Assembly: GCF_030056795.1 (NCBI RefSeq)
Contig: NZ_JASHKQ010000005.1
Location: forward strand, 62,001-126,000
Length of the DNA: 64,000 nt
Reading direction: 5' to 3'
Origin: Rhodococcus sp. IEGM 1381
Lineage (GTDB): Bacteria > Actinomycetota > Actinomycetes > Mycobacteriales > Mycobacteriaceae
The notes beneath the pieces are model-generated. The model was not told the origin of the DNA. It was given only the letters and a program-made list of their open reading frames with translations, and did not search any database. Position 1 is the stretch's first letter; every line of letters starts with the position of its first letter. Made by a program: the position numbers and the translations under genes. Positions 42,864 to 50,465 of this stretch are shown piece by piece.

Positions 42864-45319
42864 TCAGCGAGGATCCCGTCGACCATCTTCTTAAGGTCGT
42901 TCACCACTTCCCAGGTGATCGGTCGATCGGCACCGTTATGAGTACCGGCGTTCGCGATGTGGAGCGTCGAAAAGCGTTCGGTGCGGAATCCCAGCCACTG
43001 CGATAGGTCGCGTTCGGAATCCTGGTGCACGGCCAGCGCAATCTTGTTGCGCGTCTTGTGCACTGCCGACCACCGCTCTTCGGTCGCCAGCCGAGACTCC
43101 CCCGCCCGATGTTGCTTGGCGTAGAACACCTGCTGTGCGGCCGATTCCAGGGCCAACCGGAACAAGCCCGGCGCAACTCGCCGCTTGACGTCCTCGGGCA
43201 CATTCTCGTCCAGGACCAATGCCCGCACATCGTTGAAATACCGGGTCGCTTGATTCTGCGTCTCCGAAACACTGATGTTGGAACCTGGTTCGCGCATCAC
43301 CTCCACCAGTCGAGCGTCGACAGCGAGTTGCCTGATCGCAGTCGCCAATCGATCATCGTGCGAGAACACGATGACCTGCCTGGTCTTCGCGAGCGTCGAC
43401 AGCACCTTGATGAAGCCGTCGATCTTCGCTGGATCCATCGCCTGGATCGGGTCGTCCAGCACGATGAATCGAAACGGACTGTTCGGCGTAGTCGCTCTCG
43501 GTATGAACAGTGCCAATGCCAAGGCATGCAGTTCGCCCTGACTCATTACCGACAGCGCCTCGGACTCCACGCCGTCGACCGAGCCGGTCATCACCACTCG
43601 CCTACTGGTGTTGTGGCCCACCAAGTTGATAGCACCGATGTCGACATTGCTTTCCTGCCGCAACTCCGCCCAAATGTCGCGCGCCTGCTCAGCAATCGGA
43701 GCAAGCCGCTGATCCCTCAATTGCTTGGCATGCGAGGCAATCCACTTCTTGGCCGCGTCGACGTTCTTGACAGCCTCATCGGCCTCTCGCGCCGCGGATT
43801 CGAGGGTGGCCCACGCGGCCAGACGTCCAGCAATCGGCGCCCACGTGTCCTCACGCTGCGCCGCCGCTTCCTTGGCCTCGGTGCGCAGCACCTCAGCAGA
43901 CTCGATAACCGCGGGCATCGTCGTGGCCAAGTGATCCGCCACACCGGAAGAACTCGACGGTTGCTCTCGCGCCGCGGCGACGGACTTTCGATACTCGGAC
44001 AGGGAAGGCAGGTCGACGCCCTCCACCGCGGTGGCGTCGGCGATTCCATTCCCCAGTTCGACTGCGGCGCGTTGCGCTTGGTCGAGTCGGCGGCGACTGT
44101 GCTTGTAGGCGGCCAGTTTCTGGCTCTGCTCGGCAAGCTGCGCCCGCGAGTGCTCGGCCCACGCATCGTCGAGCGTCCCCGTCGCGCAGACCGGGCACTC
44201 GATAGTGCCCGTCTCACTGTGCAGTCGCAGGGCCGCATCGAGCAGATCGTTGCGCTGCTCCACCGCCGACAGTGCCTCATCAGCGGAATCCGCAGTATCT
44301 GCCGCAGCTACCCGGAGCTCCGCCACCACCTCGTCGACACGCTGCTGCGTTGGGGCGCTCAACGCTGCGAGCCGCTTCAAACCGATGAGCGCGGGCGATG
44401 CCGATGCGTCGGCCCCGGTGGCGAGCGCCAGCACCGCGTCGAGATCCGCGACCCGCTTCTTGATAAGGCCTACAGCAGTTTTCGCACGATCGTCCGACGC
44501 TTCCGACGCTTCCGACAACGAGTTCTTGAGCTGGCGCAGGCTCTCCGCTGCTCGTTGCCGGGGCCCCTTGACCTCCTTGAGTACCGCTGCCAGTCGCTTC
44601 TCGGCATCGGTGATCTCGTCGAGTCCGAGGAGTTTGGCCAAGGCGTCGTGCAGGGCGGACGGCGTCGCGTCGAACAGTCCGCCGATTTCGTCGTAGGACA
44701 GGATCGGGCGATGTAATTCGACGGCAGACTTCCACCCAAGTGCATCGGTACCGGTGCTGCGCTTCTGCTTTCCCACCTGAGTCCAGGTGGAGGATCCCTT
44801 CAGCGCGGCATCGGATGTCCAGTCGACACCGACTACCGTCGGTTCGGACCCTTCGATCGTGAGCCCCACCCGCACCTCACACGGATCTCCCTGATGCAGA
44901 TTGCGCCAGGTGTCGGCCCACAGCTTGGCCTTGTTCTCCCAGCGGTAACTCGAACCGGTGATAGCGAATTCGAGCGCCTCGGCAAAGCTCGACTTTCCCG
45001 ATCCGTTGCGGCCACTGACGATCGTGATGCCCGGCGCGGGGTGTAGCTCCAGCGCTGCCTTGGGCCCGATGCCGCGGAATCCCGCGGCAGTGATCGAGGT
45101 CAGAAATGCACCGACCGGCTCTTCGACGAGCTGGCTACCCGACGGCTCCGGAACGTGCGGGGTCGAGATGCCGTCGAGAAGTTCTTGCAGTGCTGTCGGC
45201 CCTTCCAAGGCCGCGAGAACGCAGTACTTGACCTCATCGGACAGTTCATTGTCCGCGTCGATGGCGTCGATCACCACGTCGACGAGTGGCCTGTCGACAG
45301 CATTGTCGGCAATGGTCAC
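42860..45319 (-). CDS. Rad50/SbcC-like AAA ATPase with zinc hook
   Basis: 819 aa from GTG 45319, with GGGGAG 5 nt upstream; the longer frame to 45397 lacks one. Walker A SGRNGSGKSSFAEAL (about 101-112), long coiled coils on each side of a zinc-hook CPVC (about 374-377), the ABC signature region VMSQGELHALALAL, Walker B FIVLDDPIQAMDP (about 617) and the His switch in VIVFSHDDRLA. The 110 residues after the ATPase resemble the HEPN-associated C-terminal tail of such proteins (RFSTLHIANAGTHNG). Likely the DNA-sensing motor of an SMC-type antiphage operon with the two small downstream genes. Confidence 0.82.
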   Translation of the reverse strand: MTIADNAVDRPLVDVVIDAIDADNELSDEVKYCVLAALEGPTALQELLDGISTPHVPEPSGSQLVEEPVGAFLTSITAAGFRGIGPKAALELHPAPGITIVSGRNGSGKSSFAEALEFAITGSSYRWENKAKLWADTWRNLHQGDPCEVRVGLTIEGSEPTVVGVDWTSDAALKGSSTWTQVGKQKRSTGTDALGWKSAVELHRPILSYDEIGGLFDATPSALHDALAKLLGLDEITDAEKRLAAVLKEVKGPRQRAAESLRQLKNSLSEASEASDDRAKTAVGLIKKRVADLDAVLALATGADASASPALIGLKRLAALSAPTQQRVDEVVAELRVAAADTADSADEALSAVEQRNDLLDAALRLHSETGTIECPVCATGTLDDAWAEHSRAQLAEQSQKLAAYKHSRRRLDQAQRAAVELGNGIADATAVEGVDLPSLSEYRKSVAAAREQPSSSSGVADHLATTMPAVIESAEVLRTEAKEAAAQREDTWAPIAGRLAAWATLESAAREADEAVKNVDAAKKWIASHAKQLRDQRLAPIAEQARDIWAELRQESNVDIGAINLVGHNTSRRVVMTGSVDGVESEALSVMSQGELHALALALFIPRATTPNSPFRFIVLDDPIQAMDPAKIDGFIKVLSTLAKTRQVIVFSHDDRLATAIRQLAVDARLVEVMREPGSNISVSETQNQATRYFNDVRALVLDENVPEDVKRRVAPGLFRLALESAAQQVFYAKQHRAGESRLATEERWSAVHKTRNKIALAVHQDSERDLSQWLGFRTERFSTLHIANAGTHNGADRPITWEVVNDLKKMVDGILAE

Positions 45320-45458
45320 CGGCACTCCCCTGTTCGTTCTGATGGCTAACCAGACCCCACAGTTCCATACGGGACCGACAGTTCGCAGGGACATCAATGT
45401 CTCCGCGCTGAACTCTCAGGATCGCCCGTTGCCCGGAGGTCATTCGGCGACAGTGATC

Positions 45459-45479
45459 GGTGAGCTTTACAAGCTCACC
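45459..45479. promoter_or_regulatory. perfect 21-bp palindrome upstream of the zinc-hook ATPase operon
   Basis: GGTGAGCTT-TAC-AAGCTCACC, 9-bp perfect arms, 140 bp before the ATPase start and 78 bp after the stop of the gene at 45557. Looks like an operator for a dimeric regulator; a terminator of the upstream gene without a U tract is the alternative. Confidence 0.45.
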
Positions 45480-45556
45480 ATTCGTTCGCGTCTTCAGCTT
45501 TGTGCATTGTCGATGGATCGGGCCAGACCCTCAGATCGAAGAAAATAAAGTGACAA

Positions 45557-45850
45557 TCACTCTTCGGCCACCACTAGTTCGCGTGCCACGAACTCGCTCA
45601 CGACTATCGGTATCCCGAATCCGCCACCTGAACCATCGCAAAGAGCATCCATGATGTCTTCGTGGTGCGCGAAAGTGTCGTGCCGATGCTCGACGATTCG
45701 TCTGATGACATCGCCTAACTCTGCCCATCGTATGAGGAAGTCAGGTGAGGACTCGGCGACCCCACCATCAAGAAACGCATAGGAAAAACTGTTCGTATTG
45801 GCACGCAGGAGCACGTCGAGCGCATCGTCGCGCAGTCGAAATCTGGTCAT
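45557..45850 (-). CDS. hypothetical 97-aa protein
   Basis: ATG 45850 (GAGG 9 nt upstream; a GTG at 45865 is in frame too). Acidic, soluble: MTRFRLRDDALDVLLRANTN, then AHHEDIMDALCDG and VVSEFVARELVVAEE. No family recognised. Same strand as the ATPase operon, 240 bp before it; the 21-bp palindrome lies between. Confidence 0.5.
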   Translation of the reverse strand: MTRFRLRDDALDVLLRANTNSFSYAFLDGGVAESSPDFLIRWAELGDVIRRIVEHRHDTFAHHEDIMDALCDGSGGGFGIPIVVSEFVARELVVAEE

Positions 45851-46273
45851 ATCACGATGCCTCACGCTTGTTGGCTACAGGTCTTTGATCTGCACATTCA
45901 TCAATTAAAACAGCCCCAATTCTCGACATAGCGGTCGTGTGGCGATTCTCAACAGCCGTCGGAGCAGATTGCTCCGGTTGGAGAAGTGCGCTCATGGTTT
46001 GACTTCCACTCCTCGAGCGATGTGACTTGGAGGGATGGGTAGCCGGTCAGGCGGAGTCCGCTGGAAGCACCGGGATCGAACCGTCGGACCTGCGCGCGAT
46101 TTCGATCGCAACGTCCGCCTGTAGGCCGCTCAGCCGAATTGGATGCTGCAACCATAACTGCACACGCCGACCGGCTTGGTACAAAAGTGCGATTGGAGCG
46201 CTGCCCGAGCCCCCAGACTCCTCAACTATTGAAGAACACTGCTTCTGTCGGATGGGCGTGTCATCCTTACCGC
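45851..46273. other. 423-bp intergenic region with a degenerate tRNA-like element
   Basis: No gene supported. On the minus strand, 46060-46150 contains ggctgagcggcc, a cgaaa loop and ggttcgatccc, like D, anticodon and T arms, but the T stem and acceptor stem do not pair, so no tRNA is called. Confidence 0.45.
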
Positions 46274-46888
46274 ATGCCGAACGGACGCAACGCCGACCCT
46301 GACGTGGTCGCCGACAAACTTGCTCGTATCCGAGACCCGCATGTCCGACCGCTCAATGCACTGTCCGACATCATTGCCGAGTCCGTCGGTCTCCCGCACG
46401 GCCACGTTCCCTACGTCGATCCAGACCAGGGTGGTACCAACGCCCGAATGTTGGTGCTGCTCGACAACCCTTCCACGAAAGCTGAGAGCGGCACCGGATC
46501 CGGCCTGCTAAGCCTGGACAACAACGACCGCACGGCTCGCAATTGCCGAGAAGCATATGAACGCCATGGTGTCTCACATGCCGACGTGGTCCACTGGAAT
46601 GTAGTTCCCTTCCCCGTCGCAGGCATCAAGAATGGCGGTTCCACCCCTGCCGAGCGAACTCGATCTGTGCAATGGACAAAGGCTTTCGTCGAGCTGTGCC
46701 CACGAATAGAGATCGTTCTTCTGCTCGGTGCCGCAGCTCGTGACGGTTGGGCGCGCACAGGAATCGACCGGGATTTCTATGTCGTCCCCGGGAAGATTCC
46801 TCACTGTTCAGCAAGGGGGTTGAACACGGGCGGCGGACGCGAGCGCTTTGAGTCCGCGATCGCGCAGGTCGCGGAGATGCTTCGATAG
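46274..46888 (+). CDS. uracil-DNA glycosylase-superfamily protein
   Basis: 204 aa from ATG 46274 (no ribosome-binding site; possibly leaderless; the longer frame from 46139 is less likely). PYVDPDQGGTNARMLVLLDN, SLDNNDRTARNCREAYERHG and VVHWNVVPFPV match the UDG fold, with the active-site loop and the HWNVVP strand. Likely acts on DNA bases or nucleotides; several defence systems use UDG-like proteins. Monocistronic. Confidence 0.72.
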   Translation: MPNGRNADPDVVADKLARIRDPHVRPLNALSDIIAESVGLPHGHVPYVDPDQGGTNARMLVLLDNPSTKAESGTGSGLLSLDNNDRTARNCREAYERHGVSHADVVHWNVVPFPVAGIKNGGSTPAERTRSVQWTKAFVELCPRIEIVLLLGAAARDGWARTGIDRDFYVVPGKIPHCSARGLNTGGGRERFESAIAQVAEMLR

Positions 46889-46894
46889 AGAACA

Positions 46895-47440
46895 GCTGAT
46901 AACGCTCGTGGATGGATCGACCGTTCGAAGTGGCCCGTCGGCAACGGAGCGTTGCAATCAGGGTCAAGCCCCCGAACCACAGTCGACTGGACGATCGCAC
47001 CGGTCACGGCGGAAGTGCTGTCGCTGAGAAGCCACGCGGCGGCCTCGGCAACCTCGCCGGCCTCCGCCATGCGACCCATCAGCGACTCAGAGCTACTGGC
47101 CGCGATGACACCCGGTGCCTTGCCTCCAACTCGCCCATCATTTCTGGAGCAGTTCCTCCGGGCATCAGACCGTCTACACGGATACCCACCGAGGCCCAGG
47201 TGACAGCAGCCGCTTCTGTGATGCTGTTGAGCTCCCGCTTCATCGCCCCGTAGGCCGGCAGCGGTGGGACGGCACGGCGGCTGCCGATACTCGAAGTGTT
47301 CACGATGGCACCGCCTCCACCGCCTCCACTGCTACGCATATGGGCGGCTTCAGCATTCATCGCAGTCCAGTGGGCGCGGAAGTTGACGGTGCACTGCTCA
47401 TCGAGGACGTCGTCGGATGGTACCGACGACATCGTTGACG
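46895..47440 (-). pseudogene. short-chain dehydrogenase pseudogene
   Basis: SDR fragments in two frames. The 5' part (from about 47440) reads TMSSVPSDDVLDEQCTVNF, GAIVNTSSIGS and the catalytic Y-x-x-x-K in AYGAMKREL, then GIRVDGLMPGG. After about 47080 the frame changes and continues LMGRMAEAGEVAEAAAWLLS and TGAIVQ. The Rossmann N-terminus with the NAD-binding Gly motif is missing, where the DUF2510 gene now ends. Truncated and frameshifted; not functional. Confidence 0.7.
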
Positions 47441-47446
47441 CCCGAT

Positions 47447-48082
47447 CTACGGCGCTCCGAAACCATACGTGTACCTGCCCGTGTCCCAGTTCATCGTTGA
47501 GTTGTACTTGTAGCCGCTCATCGTGCCGTCGCCGTTGTCCTTGTTCGCGGCAAAACATTCGAAGACCGTGGTGCTCGCGGTCAGGTCATCGGTCGAGCCG
47601 CCGCCGACCGGTGAGCAGGTGACGGAGATGATCGGGCCGTTGATCGTGCCCTTGTCAGCGTGACCTTGGGCCATAGTTTGGACACTGCTCTCGATTCCAG
47701 AGACCGCCAGCAATCGTCGGACTCGTTCGGCCGAATCGGCGGCGTCCTTCTCCGCGGCAACGGTAGCTACTCGTTCTGCCTCGACCTTCGCAGCTTCCTC
47801 CGCTGCTAGTTGGGCGGCTTGCTGCGACGCCTGAAGCTCGGATTCGACTCGCGAATCGTTGGCAATTTTCAGTGTGGTTCCGCCAATAGCGAGGACGAGC
47901 AGTACTGCTGCTGCAATCACAACGACGCGGCGCGGTGGTCGCCTCCACGACGGTTTCTTCGCAGTTGAGTCTGTACTGCCGGGGGCGGGTAACGACAACC
48001 ACTTCGAGCCATCCCAAAAGCGTTGTTCACCTTCGGGTGTGGGGTACCAACCCGGCGCGGGGCTTTGGGGATTGTCGTTCAT
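47447..48082 (-). CDS. DUF2510 membrane protein with coiled coil
   Basis: 211 aa. DUF2510 motif PGWYPTPEGEQRFWDGSKWL at residues 10-29, a basic stretch and a membrane segment (about 52-70, VVVIAAAVLLVLAIGG), an Ala/Glu coiled coil (78-120), and an extracytoplasmic domain with VTCSPVGGGSTDDLT and FECFA. Surface protein of unknown role. Its end now sits where the SDR pseudogene lost its N-terminus. Confidence 0.78.
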   Translation of the reverse strand: MNDNPQSPAPGWYPTPEGEQRFWDGSKWLSLPAPGSTDSTAKKPSWRRPPRRVVVIAAAVLLVLAIGGTTLKIANDSRVESELQASQQAAQLAAEEAAKVEAERVATVAAEKDAADSAERVRRLLAVSGIESSVQTMAQGHADKGTINGPIISVTCSPVGGGSTDDLTASTTVFECFAANKDNGDGTMSGYKYNSTMNWDTGRYTYGFGAP

Positions 48083-48385
48083 CCTGGCCGTCCTCTGGCT
48101 GATTTGTCGTACTGGTCAAACGACACAGCCGTAGCTCTATGATAAAGACTCTCAACTGTCCGTTTTGCCACTTTCGATCATTCGATCGGATGAATCCAGA
48201 CCCAGTCGACTTCCCATGCTCACCCTCAGCACCGACACAACTTCGGGTTCGCGACACTTGAATCCTCTGTCTTTGAACAGTGCCACCGGGGCCGAGGCGA
48301 GGGGCTAGCGACTTCACAAAAACAGCGAAGCGCCTCGACATTCCGGTTGCCAAACACTGTCGGTACCCAATGCTTCGATGGCGGT
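48083..48385. other. 303-bp divergent intergenic region
   Basis: Lies between oppositely transcribed genes and must hold both promoters; no hairpin or repeat stands out. Confidence 0.5.
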
Positions 48386-49159
48386 ATGTCACGACTCGAC
48401 GAGGGGTTCCCGCCGCCCACGGCCTGTGTGCAGTGGTGTCAGCACCGCAGCTACGACCTACACGTCCTCGACGACGGCGTGGAGGTGGACCTGGATTGGT
48501 GGAACGGCCACCTCGACAGGGCAGGTCACGACCTTCGGCTGCGTGGCCGCAACCTCGACGGCGAAATCGTCGAGTACGGCGGCGCCACCGTGCAGCGCAA
48601 CGATCTCCGGATCGGCACCGATCTGGCTGTAGGTGAACACGATTCGCTCGGCCTGCTGTTTCTCTGTGCAGCCTGGCAGGGCAGCCATCGGCACCGCAGA
48701 GCGATGCGCCGATTCCCGGACGTCATGAACCCGCACCTCAGCCGTCCCGACGAGAATCCCGTCGCCAAGACTCTCGCTGTGCTCGACAGCTGTGTCCGCA
48801 ACCGCGTAGTGCCCGACCATCCGAACTCGACGTGGTCCGGATGGCCCGATGCGCCCGGCGTCGGAATGTCCCTGATGGCGACGTTCCTGTGGGCTGTGAA
48901 AGCGTCGGTCTACGGGGGTCCGGCTCAGCTGATCGACCAATACGGAGTATCCACACTCATCCACGAAGGATGGCTCGAAGATCCGTCCGTCACCGGCTTC
49001 ACTCGTCGCCGCTACGACCGCTACGTCGAACTCATCACCGCATGGGCCACCGACATCGGCACCAGCCCCGAGCTCGTCGAAATGTGGCTCGTGAAGCGCT
49101 GGAGCGCCCGACTCAACGAAGCACGCCACGGTCGCTACACCGCACCCACGTTGTTCTGA
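48386..49159 (+). CDS. hypothetical 257-aa protein
   Basis: ATG 48386 after GATGGCGGT; the frame extends to 48347 without support. Trp-rich, mostly helical C-terminal half (LIDQYGVSTLIHEGWLEDP, YVELITAWATDIGTSPELV), N-terminal half with alternating strands (VDLDWWNGHLD, DLRLRGRNLDGEIVE). No signal or membrane segment. I recognise no family. Confidence 0.6.
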   Translation: MSRLDEGFPPPTACVQWCQHRSYDLHVLDDGVEVDLDWWNGHLDRAGHDLRLRGRNLDGEIVEYGGATVQRNDLRIGTDLAVGEHDSLGLLFLCAAWQGSHRHRRAMRRFPDVMNPHLSRPDENPVAKTLAVLDSCVRNRVVPDHPNSTWSGWPDAPGVGMSLMATFLWAVKASVYGGPAQLIDQYGVSTLIHEGWLEDPSVTGFTRRRYDRYVELITAWATDIGTSPELVEMWLVKRWSARLNEARHGRYTAPTLF

Positions 49160-49215
49160 ACCGCTCGAAATATCATTGCAGCTCAACGGCATTGGTCAGA
49201 ACAGAAGAGAATTCA

Positions 49216-49671
49216 TCATCCGCCCGCCACCATGCGCACGTGCGGAATTCCAGCGTCCAGGTAGTTCTTCCCCACGCGAACGAATCCGAAGCGGCCGTAC
49301 CACACTTCGAGGTGCGCCTGCGCGGAGAGTTCGACCACCCCGGGATACGCGGCCTGCGCAGCCTTCACGAGTTCGCCGGCATAACCCTTACCCCGTGCAC
49401 CGGCATAACCCTTACCCCGTGCAACTGCGGCGGTGGCGACTCGGCCGATATGAACCGTGTCGTCGACAAGGACTCGAATGGTCGCCAGTACCTCACCGCG
49501 GTCGTCCTGCATCCAGAACAACTCCGTCGTCGGAAGCAGATCCGCGCCATCGAGTTCGATGTCGTCGACGATGCCCTGCTCGTGCACGAACACCCTGACC
49601 CGAAGCGCCATGATGCGGTACAGGGTGTTTTGGTCCACGCGCGCCAGCGGGGCGTGATGAAGAGTGGGCAT
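49216..49671 (-). CDS. ElaA-like GNAT acetyltransferase with a duplicated CoA-loop segment
   Basis: 151 aa. GNAT pattern: LYRIMALRVRVFVHEQGI, FWMQDDRGEVLATIRV, IGRVATAAVARGKGYAG and YGRFGFVRVGKNYLDAGIPH. The acetyl-CoA-binding R-G-K-G-Y-A-G is present twice in a row because of a 24-bp tandem duplication, so the loop carries 8 extra residues relative to ElaA-like proteins. Follows the TetR gene by 33 bp, probably in one operon. Activity may be impaired. Confidence 0.82.
   Translation of the reverse strand: MPTLHHAPLARVDQNTLYRIMALRVRVFVHEQGIVDDIELDGADLLPTTELFWMQDDRGEVLATIRVLVDDTVHIGRVATAAVARGKGYAGARGKGYAGELVKAAQAAYPGVVELSAQAHLEVWYGRFGFVRVGKNYLDAGIPHVRMVAGG
49376..49423 (-). repeat. 24-bp perfect tandem duplication in the GNAT gene
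   Basis: Two identical copies of a 24-bp unit (49376-49399 and 49400-49423; on the plus strand it starts CCGGCATAACCC and ends CCCCGTGCA) encode ARGKGYAG twice. In-frame, hence likely recent and replication slippage-prone. Confidence 0.9.
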
Positions 49672-49704
49672 GGGGGGTCCGTTCTGTGGAAGGTAGGGAC
49701 AAGG

Positions 49705-50307
49705 TCACCGGTCGGTTGCGGCACTGCGGTCGATCACGTTGGCGATCGTGCGCTGTGCCAGTCGTTTCTGCGTCGCCGGCGGATACGTCTCGCGATCGAG
49801 TACCGCCAGGACCACGATGCCTTCCACCGCGGTGGCGATTTGCTGGGCGCACTCTTCGGCCTCGGCATCGGTGATGTGAGTGCCGAGGTCGGCAACCAGA
49901 CCCGCTATGCGAGTGAGCCACTGACGCGTGTGGGTGACGTGCGGGTTCCGCAGTTCGGCGTCCGCGATCGCAGCCGCCGCGAAGCCCGTGAAGATTCGGG
50001 CTTCGACAATGCGCTCCTTGTCGAGCGGAAGCACTGAGCAGACAACGGCATACAGCCGCTCTGCTGCGGACATCCGGCCAGTGGCACCGGCCTCGTCGGC
50101 TCGCGCTGCCGTGCGCTCGAACAACGTCTGTCGCGCATGCACCAACATCGCAGACCGTGAGCCGAAGCGGTGCATGATCAACCCCGTCGTGCAGCCCGCA
50201 CGAGTCGCGACCGCGCGCACCGTCGTCGCCTCGATTCCCAACTCCGCGATCGTGTCCCACACGGCCTGCGAAATGCGGTGTCGCGGGTCGTCCGAATCGA
50301 CAGCCAC
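49705..50307 (-). CDS. TetR-family transcriptional regulator
   Basis: 200 aa from GTG 50307, with GAGGAGG 8 nt upstream; a GTG at 50316 is too close to that site. Helix-turn-helix at residues 20-50 (GIEATTVRAVATRAGCTTGLIMHRF), then a helical ligand-binding domain. Faces the beta-lactamase-like gene across a 160-bp region with three matching palindromes, so it probably controls itself, the GNAT gene and perhaps the beta-lactamase-like gene. Confidence 0.88.
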   Translation of the reverse strand: MAVDSDDPRHRISQAVWDTIAELGIEATTVRAVATRAGCTTGLIMHRFGSRSAMLVHARQTLFERTAARADEAGATGRMSAAERLYAVVCSVLPLDKERIVEARIFTGFAAAAIADAELRNPHVTHTRQWLTRIAGLVADLGTHITDAEAEECAQQIATAVEGIVVLAVLDRETYPPATQKRLAQRTIANVIDRSAATDR

Positions 50308-50329
50308 TCGTCTCACCTCCTCGCTGGCC

Positions 50330-50343
50330 GTAACATCTGTTAC
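50330..50343. promoter_or_regulatory. TetR-type operator 1
   Basis: GTAACA-TC-TGTTAC, extended to CCGTAACATCTGTTACGG, within the 5' leader of the TetR gene. Repeated 22 bp away. Confidence 0.6.
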
Positions 50344-50351
50344 GGAGAAGC

Positions 50352-50365
50352 GTAACAGGTGTTAC
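50352..50365. promoter_or_regulatory. TetR-type operator 2
   Basis: GTAACA-GG-TGTTAC, the second copy of the palindrome, about two helical turns from the first. Spacing suits two dimers on one DNA face. Confidence 0.6.
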
Positions 50366-50425
50366 GGAGAGCCACCCTCCGGAGGCCATCGGCAGGGGTT
50401 GCCGAGGCGAACAAACCGCTTTACT

Positions 50426-50449
50426 GTTATTCCGTAATTACGGAATAAC
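50426..50449. promoter_or_regulatory. 24-bp perfect palindrome before the beta-lactamase-like gene
   Basis: GTTATTCCGTAA-TTACGGAATAAC ends 16 bp before the ATG at 50466. It shares the CCGTAA/TTACGG half-sites with the two TetR operators but without the central gap, so the same or a related regulator may bind here. Confidence 0.6.
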
Positions 50450-50465
50450 AACCAAGGAGCTCGAG

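Noticed and set aside
43025-44716. 563-codon plus-strand frame opposite the zinc-hook ATPase
   Set aside because: Arg/Gln-rich translation with no motif, fully antisense to a gene with complete ABC motifs; a shadow of GC-rich codons.
46060-46150. tRNA-like element on the minus strand (ggctgagcggcc, ggttcgatccc)
   Set aside because: T stem has only three good pairs, the anticodon loop is one base short and the acceptor arms do not match at the correct distance, so it is not called a tRNA.
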